Shown here in pieces: positions 38,620 to 46,468 of a stretch of DNA of 48,070 nt (position 1 is its first letter; every line of letters starts with the position of its first letter). The translations under genes and the position numbers were made by a program. The stretch is from Peptoniphilaceae bacterium (lineage in GTDB: Bacteria > Bacillota > Clostridia > Tissierellales > Peptoniphilaceae), in assembly GCA_902363535.1 (NCBI GenBank), contig CABJAE010000016.1, positions 1 through 48,070 on the forward strand. Reading direction: 5' to 3'. A model generated the notes under the pieces. The model was not told where the DNA came from and searched no databases. It was given only the letters and a program-made list of their open reading frames with translations.

Positions 38620-39768
38620 CTCAATAATGGCAATTGCCTTTTGCAATTGTGTATCCTGATCTCGATGCTCGAGTCCGATGGCCTGCACGTCTTCAGGCAA
38701 GCTGACTTTCACGTCAGGCTCGATGCCCTTATCTTGAATACTTACCCCGGACGGCGTGAAATATTCACTGGTCGTGAGCTTTATGCCGCCGCCTCCGGGC
38801 AGAGGCACCAGGGTTTGCACCACGCCTTTGCCGTAGGTCTTTTCGCCGACCAAGGTGGCCGCTTTGTTGTCCTTTAAGGCGCCGGCCACGATTTCAGATG
38901 CCGAGGCGCTTCCGCCGTTCACCAAGACCACGATGGGCTTGTTCCAACTTTCCTCGTCGGAGGTGTAGTGGAAGACTTCCTTATCCCGATTGTCCTTGGC
39001 GCTGACGATGTCCGCCTCGGGAAGCAATTGATCGCTGATGCCGACGGCGGCTTCCAAAATGCCGCCGGGATTGCCGCGAAGATCCAGAATCAATCCCTTT
39101 TTCCCCGCCGCGGCCTTCATGGCCTCGGTAAATTCGTCCACCGTATTCTCTTCGAATTGGGTGAGGCCGATGTAGGCGATGTCGCCGATGGAGCCTGTGA
39201 TTACCGATTCCATGTGGATTTCGTCGCGCGTAATCTTCACATCCCGCACGCGGCCGTCCCCTTCGGATAGAATGCCCAAGGTCACCGTGGTGCCCTTGTC
39301 GCCTTTAATGTGCTTGACCGCTTCATCCATTTCGTCCACGGTGTATTCCACGCCGTCGACGGAGACGATTTTATCGCCGGATTTTAAACCCGCCGCCTCC
39401 GCAGGCGAGCCCTTAATGGGCGCAATGACGGTGATCAGTTTGGAACCTTCGACGGCACCGATTTGCACGCCGATGCCGAAAAATTCACCGGTGGTGGATT
39501 CCATAAACTGTTTGTACTCCTCCTCGTCGAAGTATTGGCTGTACGGATCATTCAGCGCCGCCACTGTGCCCTTTTTTCTGCCTTCGATAAAATCTTTTTC
39601 GGTGATTTCGTCGCTGCGCAGGTAGTATTTCTTTAAAAAGCGCTCCAATACTTTCGTCTGGGCCACTTCCTTCGCGCTTCCCGTGGCCACTTGCACCGAG
39701 GCAAAGGCGGTGATGATATTGGTCACGAGCAAGAGGGCGATAATGCCCGCTATGTGTTTCTTTTTCAT
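38605..39768 (-). CDS. S41 family C-terminal processing peptidase
   Basis: 387 residues. An N-terminal signal anchor (about residues 5-25) places it outside the membrane. A PDZ domain covers about 85-175 (GIGVQIG, GSPAEAAGLKSGDKIVSVDG). The S41 catalytic dyad is S289 in GGSASASE and K314 in EKTYGKG, spaced 25 residues as in E. coli Prc. Such proteases trim or regulate cell-wall hydrolases or signalling proteins. It lies directly behind the M23 hydrolase and ftsEX, a common grouping in Bacillota. Start: ATG at 39768. Confidence 0.93.
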   Translation of the reverse strand: MKKKHIAGIIALLLVTNIITAFASVQVATGSAKEVAQTKVLERFLKKYYLRSDEITEKDFIEGRKKGTVAALNDPYSQYFDEEEYKQFMESTTGEFFGIGVQIGAVEGSKLITVIAPIKGSPAEAAGLKSGDKIVSVDGVEYTVDEMDEAVKHIKGDKGTTVTLGILSEGDGRVRDVKITRDEIHMESVITGSIGDIAYIGLTQFEENTVDEFTEAMKAAAGKKGLILDLRGNPGGILEAAVGISDQLLPEADIVSAKDNRDKEVFHYTSDEESWNKPIVVLVNGGSASASEIVAGALKDNKAATLVGEKTYGKGVVQTLVPLPGGGGIKLTTSEYFTPSGVSIQDKGIEPDVKVSLPEDVQAIGLEHRDQDTQLQKAIAIIEKSGR

Positions 39769-39792
39769 GGGTACTCCTGTTTTAAATGGAAG

Positions 39793-39820
39793 AAAGAACC
39801 TTCCCGAAGAAAGGTTCTTT
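39793..39820 (-). terminator. hairpin between the M23 gene and the S41 protease gene
   Basis: AAAGAACCTT-N8-AAGGTTCTTT is a perfect 10-bp stem. The minus-strand tail is CTTCC rather than a proper T-run, so it may be an attenuator or an mRNA processing/stability hairpin. Confidence 0.5.
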
Positions 39821-39829
39821 TACTTTCGA

Positions 39830-41161
39830 TTATAAATAGTTAAGGGGATTTTGCACCGCGCCGTTGACCCGCACTTCAAAGTGCAAGTGCGCGCCGGTAC
39901 TCATGCCCGTGCTGCCCACATAGCCGATGGTTTCCCCTGCGGAGACGGATTGCCCCGGGCTCACAGCTCTGGAAGACAAGTGGGCGTAGACCGTAACTTT
40001 GCCGCCGTGGTCGATCATAATGCAGTTGCCGTAGCCGCTCATAAAGCGGGAGGCGATGACCGTGCCCGATGCAGCACTGACCACCGGGGTGCCGTTGGGG
40101 GCGCCGATGTCCACGCCGGTGTGGAGCTTGCGGTATTTCAAAATCGGGTGGATTCGGTAGCCGAAAGGCGACGTGATCCGGTGATGGCCGGGGACGGGCC
40201 AGTAAAGCTCGCCGGTTTTCGCTTCCGGCGTGGCCTTTTCGCCGTAAGATACCACATCGTCGGAGACGGCGGGCGCGCTTTTTACGGATGCCGATCGAGT
40301 CGATACGGTGCGGCCGGTTGAACGGCTCGCCTTTCTCGCAGCCGCTTCCTTTTCGCGACGGGCTTCTTCCGCCGCCGCTCTTTGCTTGGCGAGGCGGGCC
40401 GATTCTTCTTCCTTGGCCTTTTGAATGGAAAGATCCAGATTGGCGATTTGCGATTCAATGGCGTCGGACTCGCGAAGCATGGCGTCGTATTGGGCTTCGT
40501 AAGCACTTAAATTGCTCATGAGGCTGTTCATGTAGCCGGTCTTTTGCGCATTGGCCGCTTCAAGATTGCTACGCTCGATGCGGGCTTGTTCCTGCTTTTG
40601 AGCCAATTGCTTTTCCTGCTCGGCGAGAAGGGCTTGCTTCTCTTCAATTTCCTTTACCTTGGCGTTGATTTCGTCGATAAGCTCCCGGTCGCTGGTAGCA
40701 ATGGAGCGAATCATGCGCGCATTGCCGATGATGGACGTGGCGTCCGTGGAATCCAAAAGAATGTCCAAATAGCCCCGGTCGTTGGCGATGTACATGGCGC
40801 GAAGACGCTTGGCGTAAAGATTTTTTTTCTCCAAAAGCTCCGCCTTTGCCGCCTCGAGCTCCGCCTTCGTTTGCGCGATTTCCGCCTGAAGCTTTTGCAT
40901 TTCGCCGTTTAATTGATCGATTTTAATATTGACTTGGGTAATTTGTGAGTCCAAGGCGAGAATTTCCGCTTGCACCGTGACCACTTGGCTCCTGGTTTGG
41001 CTGATCATGGATTGGGTACCCGCCATATTGGATCGAATCGAATTCTTTTTTTGTACCGCTTCCGAACGGGCGGCTTCCAAGCTCGATGCCAGCACCGGCT
41101 GGGAACTTAACATTAAAATGGCGAGGGCCGCGGAAAGTTTCTTTCTGTGATTCGCTTGCAA
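39830..41161 (-). CDS. M23 peptidase with coiled coil (PcsB/CwlO/EnvC-like murein hydrolase or activator)
   Basis: 443 residues. A signal peptide (about 1-25, ending near VLAS) is followed by long coiled coils (about 30-265, e.g. QITQVNIKIDQLNGEMQKLQ), a Ser/Arg-rich linker, and a C-terminal LytM domain with all zinc/catalytic residues: YRIHPILK, HTGVDIGAP and HLHFEVRV. The coiled-coil plus hydrolase form is that of the FtsEX-controlled wall hydrolases, and ftsEX is directly upstream. Because the metal ligands are present it is probably an active endopeptidase, not a degenerate EnvC-type activator. Start: ATG at 41161. Confidence 0.93.
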   Translation of the reverse strand: MQANHRKKLSAALAILMLSSQPVLASSLEAARSEAVQKKNSIRSNMAGTQSMISQTRSQVVTVQAEILALDSQITQVNIKIDQLNGEMQKLQAEIAQTKAELEAAKAELLEKKNLYAKRLRAMYIANDRGYLDILLDSTDATSIIGNARMIRSIATSDRELIDEINAKVKEIEEKQALLAEQEKQLAQKQEQARIERSNLEAANAQKTGYMNSLMSNLSAYEAQYDAMLRESDAIESQIANLDLSIQKAKEEESARLAKQRAAAEEARREKEAAARKASRSTGRTVSTRSASVKSAPAVSDDVVSYGEKATPEAKTGELYWPVPGHHRITSPFGYRIHPILKYRKLHTGVDIGAPNGTPVVSAASGTVIASRFMSGYGNCIMIDHGGKVTVYAHLSSRAVSPGQSVSAGETIGYVGSTGMSTGAHLHFEVRVNGAVQNPLNYL

Positions 41162-41185
41162 AGTGAACCTCCTTCTGGTTACCGT

Positions 41186-42091
41186 CTATACATCTAAGAA
41201 CCGCTTCAGCGACAGAGAGCTTCCGATTAAGCCGACGCCGACGCCGATACATAGAAACATAATGGCCATGTCCTTCAGCATATCCGTCGGGCGAATAAGC
41301 CTCAGCCCCATGAGCACATTGAGTTTTTCATCGAACAGGCCGAACATGCCTTTGTAGCCTAAATACACGAGCACCAACGCCAGAGCTCCGGCGACGACGC
41401 CGAAGAACATGCCTTCAATGAGCAAGGGCCGACGTATGTAGCCGTCACTGGCGCCGATGTATTTCATAATTTGAATTTCCTGACTGCGATTGGCGATGGT
41501 GGATTTAATGGTGTTGTGAATAAGCACAATGGCGATGATCAAGAGAATGGCGACGACGGCCACGCCTAAAATGCGTACCCAATCGTTAATTTGCACGATC
41601 TTGCCGATTAATTCATTTAAGTAATCCACCTGGTAGACCCCGGGCATGCCCTGCAGGGTATTGGCCACGGTCTTCGCTTGTTTTATATTGGACAACTGCA
41701 AAGTAACGGAGGCGGGAAGAGGATTTTCTTCCATACCTTCCAAGAAATAAGCGTCGTTGGTAAGCTCCATGTTCTTGGAAAACTCTTGCCAAGCCTGTGC
41801 TTTGGTGGTGTAGCTCACGTCCTTGACATAGCCCGTGCCCTCGGCCTTTTTGATAATGGCGCGAATACTGTCTTCGTTGGCGTCGTCGTTTAAGTAAACG
41901 ACCACCTTGTCCACTTTCTTTTCCGTTTCGTTGACGATGCCGGTCATGTTCAAGACCAAGAGCACCACCACGCCGAAAAGGACCAAGACGGCCATAATGG
42001 AGATCACGGACAAGAGGCTCATGCCCTTGTTTCTCGCGATGCCTTGAAAGGCCTCTTTTATGTTGTTGCCGAATTGTCTAATCCACCGCAT
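41186..42091 (-). CDS. ftsX: cell division protein FtsX
   Basis: 301 residues. A short cytoplasmic N-terminus (MRWIRQFGNNIKEAFQGIAR) is followed by TM1 (LLSVISIMAVLVLFGVVVLL), an extracellular domain (about 50-165), and three further TMs ending near the C-terminus. The FtsX-domain pattern NRSQEIQIMKYIGASDGYIRR is present. FtsX passes the ATPase state of FtsE to an outside wall hydrolase, here the M23 protein next door. It overlaps ftsE by 14 bp. Start: ATG at 42091. Confidence 0.96.
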   Translation of the reverse strand: MRWIRQFGNNIKEAFQGIARNKGMSLLSVISIMAVLVLFGVVVLLVLNMTGIVNETEKKVDKVVVYLNDDANEDSIRAIIKKAEGTGYVKDVSYTTKAQAWQEFSKNMELTNDAYFLEGMEENPLPASVTLQLSNIKQAKTVANTLQGMPGVYQVDYLNELIGKIVQINDWVRILGVAVVAILLIIAIVLIHNTIKSTIANRSQEIQIMKYIGASDGYIRRPLLIEGMFFGVVAGALALVLVYLGYKGMFGLFDEKLNVLMGLRLIRPTDMLKDMAIMFLCIGVGVGLIGSSLSLKRFLDV

Positions 42092-42764
42092 CGTAACCTC
42101 CCACGTTCACATCGCTAATGATTCGTCCGTTGTCGAGGGTAATGACCCGGCGCTGCATGTGGTTGACGATATTTCTGGCGTGGGTGGCCATAATCACCGT
42201 GGCGCCGTCGTCGTTAATGCGCTTTAAGGTCTGCATGACGGTCATGGCCGTCTCGAAATCCAAGTTTCCCGTGGGCTCGTCGCACACTAAAACAGGCGGT
42301 TTGTTCACGATGGCCCGGGCAATAGCGAGGCGCTGCCCTTCCCCACCGGACAATTCGCCCGGGTAACTGTTTAGTTTATCGCTTAATCCGACGAGCTCCA
42401 ATACTTCCGGCACGCGCTTTTTAATGGTGCGGCCGCTTTCGCCGACGATTTCCAAGGCGTAAGCCACGTTTTCGTAGGCGGTCTTTTTTTGAAGCAGGCG
42501 GAAATCCTGAAACACGACGCCCACTTGACGCCGCAATTTGGGTATATACCATGGAGACAATTCGGTGATGTCTTTATTGTTTACGTAAATGTGGCCGCGA
42601 GAAACTTTTTCTTCGCAGATCAACAATTTGATTAAAGAACTTTTGCCTGCGCCCGAAGCGCCGACGATAAAAACGAATTGACCGTATGGGATTTCCATAT
42701 TAATGTCCATTAAAGCCTGTACGCCATTTTTGTACTCTTTATAGACATTTTGAAACGTAATCAA
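42078..42764 (-). CDS. ftsE: cell division ATP-binding protein FtsE
   Basis: 228 residues. Walker A GASGAGKS (35-42), signature LSGGEGQRLAIARA, Walker B VLVCDEPTGNLD and the His switch MATHARN. The start is TTG at 42764 (MITFQNVYKEYK) with GAGGTGG just upstream; no ATG fits better. It heads ftsE-ftsX-M23-ctp. The promoter candidate at 42799 lies in the gap shared with the divergent cyclo-ligase gene. Confidence 0.96.
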   Translation of the reverse strand: MITFQNVYKEYKNGVQALMDINMEIPYGQFVFIVGASGAGKSSLIKLLICEEKVSRGHIYVNNKDITELSPWYIPKLRRQVGVVFQDFRLLQKKTAYENVAYALEIVGESGRTIKKRVPEVLELVGLSDKLNSYPGELSGGEGQRLAIARAIVNKPPVLVCDEPTGNLDFETAMTVMQTLKRINDDGATVIMATHARNIVNHMQRRVITLDNGRIISDVNVGGYDAVD

Positions 42765-42798
42765 CGATCCACCTCATTCCATACAATTTATCTCATTT

Positions 42799-42827
42799 AT
42801 TATAGTATAAGTTACAAAAATATGAAA
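42799..42827 (-). promoter_or_regulatory. promoter of ftsE
   Basis: Minus strand TTTCAT (42827-42822), 17-bp spacer, TATAAT (42804-42799). The -35 is weak, the -10 perfect. TATAGT and TATAAG on the plus strand overlap this element and may serve the divergent gene. Confidence 0.6.
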
Positions 42828-42845
42828 GCGAGGAGCCCATTTGCC

Positions 42846-43403
42846 ATGAAAAAGAAATGTTTACGTAATAATTACAAGAAGATCCGCGACGAGATTCCCG
42901 AATCGACGCGGAAAGAAAAATCCCGGGCGATTTTTTCCCGCTTAAAATCCTTAGATGAATACAAAGAGGCGAAGCGTATCTTTCTCTTCGTCTCCATGGG
43001 AAGCGAAGTGGAGACCATTCATTGGCTCGACGATTTGCTGAAGGAGAAAGAAGTCTTGATTCCCGCCACGAAAAAAGGCGATTCGGAAATGAAAATGGCC
43101 CGCCTTTTATCAAAAGACGAGCTCGTCGAAAATTATTGGGGCATTTTGGAACTGCCGGAGGATTTGGCGCAAGCGCGGGAAGAAACTGTTTGCGATTTAA
43201 TCATTACCCCGGGCCTGGCCTTCGATCATTCGGGCTACCGCATGGGCTACGGCGGCGGCTTTTACGACCGCTTCTTCTCGAGCCACGAGGGCTTTCGATT
43301 GGGCGTAGGCTTTCACGAACAGCTCGTCCATGAAGTGCCCCGCAACGCATACGATCTGCCCGTTCACGCCTTTTTATCCGAGACGGATTGCCTCGTCTTT
43401 TGA
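42846..43403 (+). CDS. 5-formyltetrahydrofolate cyclo-ligase
   Basis: 185 residues. It converts 5-formyl-THF to 5,10-methenyl-THF with ATP. The family signature DLIITPGLAFDHSGYRMGYG with GGFYDRFF is complete, and the N-terminal KIRDEIPESTRKEKSRAI and FVSMGSEVET regions match. The ATG at 42846 has AGGAG 10 nt upstream; earlier in-frame ATGs lack a site. Its last 40 bp overlap the 3' end of larB on the other strand. Confidence 0.93.
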   Translation: MKKKCLRNNYKKIRDEIPESTRKEKSRAIFSRLKSLDEYKEAKRIFLFVSMGSEVETIHWLDDLLKEKEVLIPATKKGDSEMKMARLLSKDELVENYWGILELPEDLAQAREETVCDLIITPGLAFDHSGYRMGYGGGFYDRFFSSHEGFRLGVGFHEQLVHEVPRNAYDLPVHAFLSETDCLVF

Positions 43404-44059
43404 TGGATGGCGTAGACGATTTCCGCTGCCATGTAGGCGGCACCGTAGCCGTTGTCGATATTCACCACGGCCACGCCCTCGGCGCAGGAATTGAGCATGC
43501 TTAATAGGGCCGCCACGCCCCCAAAGGACGCCCCGTAGCCCACGGAGGTGGGTACGGCGATAACGGGCACTGAAACCAGCCCCGCCACCACGGAAGGAAG
43601 GGCGCCGTCCATGCCGGCGCACACGACGATGGCATCGCACCCGCCGATGGCGTCGATACGTTCGAAGAGGCGGTGGATCCCCGCCACGCCCACGTCATAA
43701 AAGGGCACGGCCTTTACGCCGAAATAGGCGAGGCTTCTTGCACACTCCTCCGCCACCTTTCCGTCGGAGGTGCCCGCCGTCACCACGGCCACAGAGCCTA
43801 CGGGCTCTTTTTTTGTGCCCGCCAAAGCGGTTTCTGAGAGGGGATCGTAATCCAGCCGCTCTTTTAACTCGCCTAATTTTTCGTAAGTCTCCGGAGCGAG
43901 GCGCGTAATCAATACATCGCCCTGTGCTTCCAGCAAGCCTTCGATGCAAGCCTTTAAGTGGGCCGGCGCCTTGTTCTCGCCGTAAACCACTTCGCCGAAA
44001 AGCCGCCTGCTTTTTCGTTTCGTATCCAAATTATAAAATTGTTTGTCGTCTCTCATCAT
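43364..44059 (-). CDS. larB: LarB, nickel pincer cofactor biosynthesis (AIR carboxylase-like)
   Basis: 231 residues. The C-terminal two thirds form a PurE/AIR-carboxylase-like domain (GSVAVVTAGTSDGKVAEE, VGVAGIHRLFERID, VVCAGMDGALPSVVAGLVS, VPTSVGYGASFGGVAALLSM), the layout of LarB. LarB carboxylates and hydrolyses nicotinic acid adenine dinucleotide in the first step to the nickel-pincer cofactor of lactate racemase. No larA, larC or larE is next to it, so the rest of the pathway must be elsewhere or missing. Two adjacent ATGs (44059, 44056) follow a modest GCAGG site. Its end overlaps the convergent cyclo-ligase gene by 40 bp. Confidence 0.88.
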   Translation of the reverse strand: MMRDDKQFYNLDTKRKSRRLFGEVVYGENKAPAHLKACIEGLLEAQGDVLITRLAPETYEKLGELKERLDYDPLSETALAGTKKEPVGSVAVVTAGTSDGKVAEECARSLAYFGVKAVPFYDVGVAGIHRLFERIDAIGGCDAIVVCAGMDGALPSVVAGLVSVPVIAVPTSVGYGASFGGVAALLSMLNSCAEGVAVVNIDNGYGAAYMAAEIVYAIHQKTRQSVSDKKA

Positions 44060-44112
44060 GGCCTGCTTCTTTCTATCTTTGACAAGTCTTAAAATACGTC
44101 ACTTCTTTGAAA

Positions 44113-44142
44113 TGTACATCATTCTTTCACAAATGATATAAT
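44113..44142 (+). promoter_or_regulatory. promoter of the MacB-like ABC operon
   Basis: TGTACA (44113-44118), 18-bp spacer, TATAAT (44137-44142), with TGA before the -10, so an extended -10. It is about 20 bp before the start codon of the ATPase gene. Confidence 0.72.
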
Positions 44143-44162
44143 AATGGCAAGGATGTGATGCT

Positions 44163-44915
44163 TTGGATCCATTGATTCGCATAAGGAATTTGTACCGAGT
44201 CTACCACATGGGCGAAGAAAAAGTCTATGCCCTTCGTGGCGTCAATTTAGATATACAAAAAGAAGAGATCCTCTGCCTCCTGGGAACCTCCGGCAGCGGG
44301 AAATCCACACTCTTAAATATGATGGCCGGTTTGGATCGGCCCACAAAGGGCGAGATTATTATTAACAACAAGATCCACATGGAGAAGCTTTCCGAGGAAA
44401 AGCTCACGAAGTTTCGCCAATTAAATGTGGGCTTCGTTTTTCAGTCCTATAATTTGATCCCTACCTTAACGGCCACGGAAAACGTGAGTTTGGGGCTTAT
44501 CTTTAAGGGCGTGAAAAAGCAGGAACGGGAAGAAAAGGCCCGCGCCATTTTGGAGCGTGTGGGCCTGGGCAATCGCCTGGATCACAAACCCAGCGAAATG
44601 AGCGGCGGCCAGCAACAGCGGGTGTCCATCGCCCGGGCCTTTGTGGATGCGCCGCCCATTCTCTTTGCCGACGAGCCCACGGGGAATTTGGACACCAACA
44701 CCTCCGTGGAAATCATGGAGATGATGTGCGATCTCGCCAAGGAACATAAGCAAACCCTCATCATCGTCACCCACGATTTGGAAACCGCCGTCTACGCCAA
44801 TCGCATCGTCGAGCTGCGTGACGGAAAAATCGTGCGGGACGAAACGCAACAGATCATCGAAAAAGCACGGGAGCTCGAACTTCTCCCCCAAAATAACAAC
44901 GAGGAGTCCATATGA
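44163..44915 (+). CDS. MacB/LolD-type ABC transporter ATP-binding protein
   Basis: 250 residues. Walker A GTSGSGKST, Q-loop FVFQSYNLIPTLTATENV, signature MSGGQQQRVSIARAF, Walker B ILFADEPTGNLDTNTS, switch VTHDLE. This is the type that partners with FtsX-domain permeases of the MacB class, and such a permease is the third gene. The start appears to be TTG at 44163 with AAGGA 9 nt upstream. A C-terminal extension (EKARELELLPQNNNEESI) goes past the usual end. It overlaps the next gene by 4 bp (ATGA). Confidence 0.93.
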   Translation: MDPLIRIRNLYRVYHMGEEKVYALRGVNLDIQKEEILCLLGTSGSGKSTLLNMMAGLDRPTKGEIIINNKIHMEKLSEEKLTKFRQLNVGFVFQSYNLIPTLTATENVSLGLIFKGVKKQEREEKARAILERVGLGNRLDHKPSEMSGGQQQRVSIARAFVDAPPILFADEPTGNLDTNTSVEIMEMMCDLAKEHKQTLIIVTHDLETAVYANRIVELRDGKIVRDETQQIIEKARELELLPQNNNEESI

Positions 44916-46468
44916 AAAAACAAACATGGCTATTAGCCGGTTGTCTGGTACTTACAAGCGTCGCGCCCCAAGTGGCCTCGGCTGCAAACGGCGCCAATGC
45001 CATTCCCCCGCAGAAGGTGGAATCGACGAGCCACGCCCCCATATCGATTTTAGACTTCACGGACATCAGCTGGCCCCAAGACAACGGCTCGGGGGCCGAC
45101 ATCCCCATTCGCTTCTCCATTAAAAACAACGGCAAAGGCCCCGCGAAAAACATTCGCATTCAAGCGGAATCCCAGGATTTAAACGGCTTAGTGCCGAAAT
45201 CCGTCACCACAGTGAATGCCAAATACTTCGCCCCGGGTCAAAAGGAAAGCTATACCTTTACCTTTCAAATGACGCCGGGCGGCGATAAGAAAAACTATCC
45301 CGTGAAGCTCTCCATCGCCTACGTCGACGTGAACACCAACGAGGTCCACGAGAGCAAGCAGATGGTCACCGTTCGCGCCGCAGGCGGTTCGGATCCCTCA
45401 CAGGCGGGGACGTCCTCCGGTGATCTTTCCGGCAGCGGGGACTTCTCCGGCGGATCCATGGGCGGCTTCTCCGGCGGTGACATGGGCTCGCCCCTTCCCG
45501 TCACAGGCTCCGAGGGCGCATCATCCGGCGGACAGGCTCCTTCCGGCAACAATACACCGAAGCTTGTGATCGACCACTACTCCTACGATCCCGTGGATGT
45601 CAAAGCCGGGGTGCCCTTTACCCTGTACTTCCGCATTCTGAATACCAACGGCAAAAAATCCGTGCAAAATCTGCGCGTCGCCCTTTCCGCCGATGCAGCG
45701 GAGGCTGTGGATGTGCCCACATCCTCCGGCCAGGGAGCCCAAGGCGCCATGGAAGCCGCCGCATCGAGCGGCGGTGGCGGCAGCGCCTTTATTCCCATCG
45801 GCAGCAGCAACACCTTTTATATCGATAAGATAAAGCCGAAAAAGCACGCGGAAAAAGAAATTACTTTGACCACGGCTCCGGATACGGCGCCGCGTACCTA
45901 CACCATTACGGCGAATTTCGAATACGAAGATTCCGACGGCAATCCCTACACCTCCTCGGAAGTCATCGGCATTCCCGTGATTCAAAGCGCGGAAATCGAA
46001 CTCGGGGATTTAAAAGTGGACAAGGAAGGCTTCGTCGGCGGCGAAATGCCCCTGTCTCTGGAATTTTTTAACACGGGAAAATCCGTGCTTTCCAATGTGA
46101 TGGTGAAAATGCGGGGCAATTTCGATGCGGATACCAATACCTACTTCGCCGGCAATGTGGCCCCGGGCAGCGCCCAAACCTACGACGTGAACATTACGCC
46201 ACGGGCCAAAGGCGAGCAAAAGGGCGAAATCGTCATTACCTACGACGATTCCACAGGCAGAAAACAGGAATTGGTCAAGCCTTTTGTCGTACAGGTGGAA
46301 GGCGATATGCCGGCAGGCGATGAAGAAGAGACGGAAGCGCCCCGCCCGGCCTGGGCCGTTCCCTTGGGCGTCGCCTTAATCGCCGCCATTGTCGGCGCCA
46401 TCGCCTTCTACGTCCGTAAGAAGCGCAAAAAATCCGGCGACGTGGACGACGAGGATTTGACGATCTGA
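44912..46468 (+). CDS. membrane-anchored extracellular protein with Ig/CARDB-like domains, middle gene of the ABC operon
   Basis: 518 residues. A signal peptide (about 1-24, ending PQVASA) is followed by three beta-rich domains with the CARDB/COG1361 pattern: about 40-155 (PIRFSIKNNGKGPAKNIRIQ), about 215-365 (PFTLYFRILNTNGKKSVQNL) and about 366-470 (MPLSLEFFNTGKSVLSNVMV). Gly/Ser-rich linkers, one with SMGGFSGGDMG, separate the first two and interrupt the second. A C-terminal TM helix (about 483-505) and KKRKK anchor follow. It probably stands where MacA-type adaptors stand in other MacB systems, on the outside of the cell. The ligand is unknown. Confidence 0.82.
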   Translation: MKKQTWLLAGCLVLTSVAPQVASAANGANAIPPQKVESTSHAPISILDFTDISWPQDNGSGADIPIRFSIKNNGKGPAKNIRIQAESQDLNGLVPKSVTTVNAKYFAPGQKESYTFTFQMTPGGDKKNYPVKLSIAYVDVNTNEVHESKQMVTVRAAGGSDPSQAGTSSGDLSGSGDFSGGSMGGFSGGDMGSPLPVTGSEGASSGGQAPSGNNTPKLVIDHYSYDPVDVKAGVPFTLYFRILNTNGKKSVQNLRVALSADAAEAVDVPTSSGQGAQGAMEAAASSGGGGSAFIPIGSSNTFYIDKIKPKKHAEKEITLTTAPDTAPRTYTITANFEYEDSDGNPYTSSEVIGIPVIQSAEIELGDLKVDKEGFVGGEMPLSLEFFNTGKSVLSNVMVKMRGNFDADTNTYFAGNVAPGSAQTYDVNITPRAKGEQKGEIVITYDDSTGRKQELVKPFVVQVEGDMPAGDEEETEAPRPAWAVPLGVALIAAIVGAIAFYVRKKRKKSGDVDDEDLTI

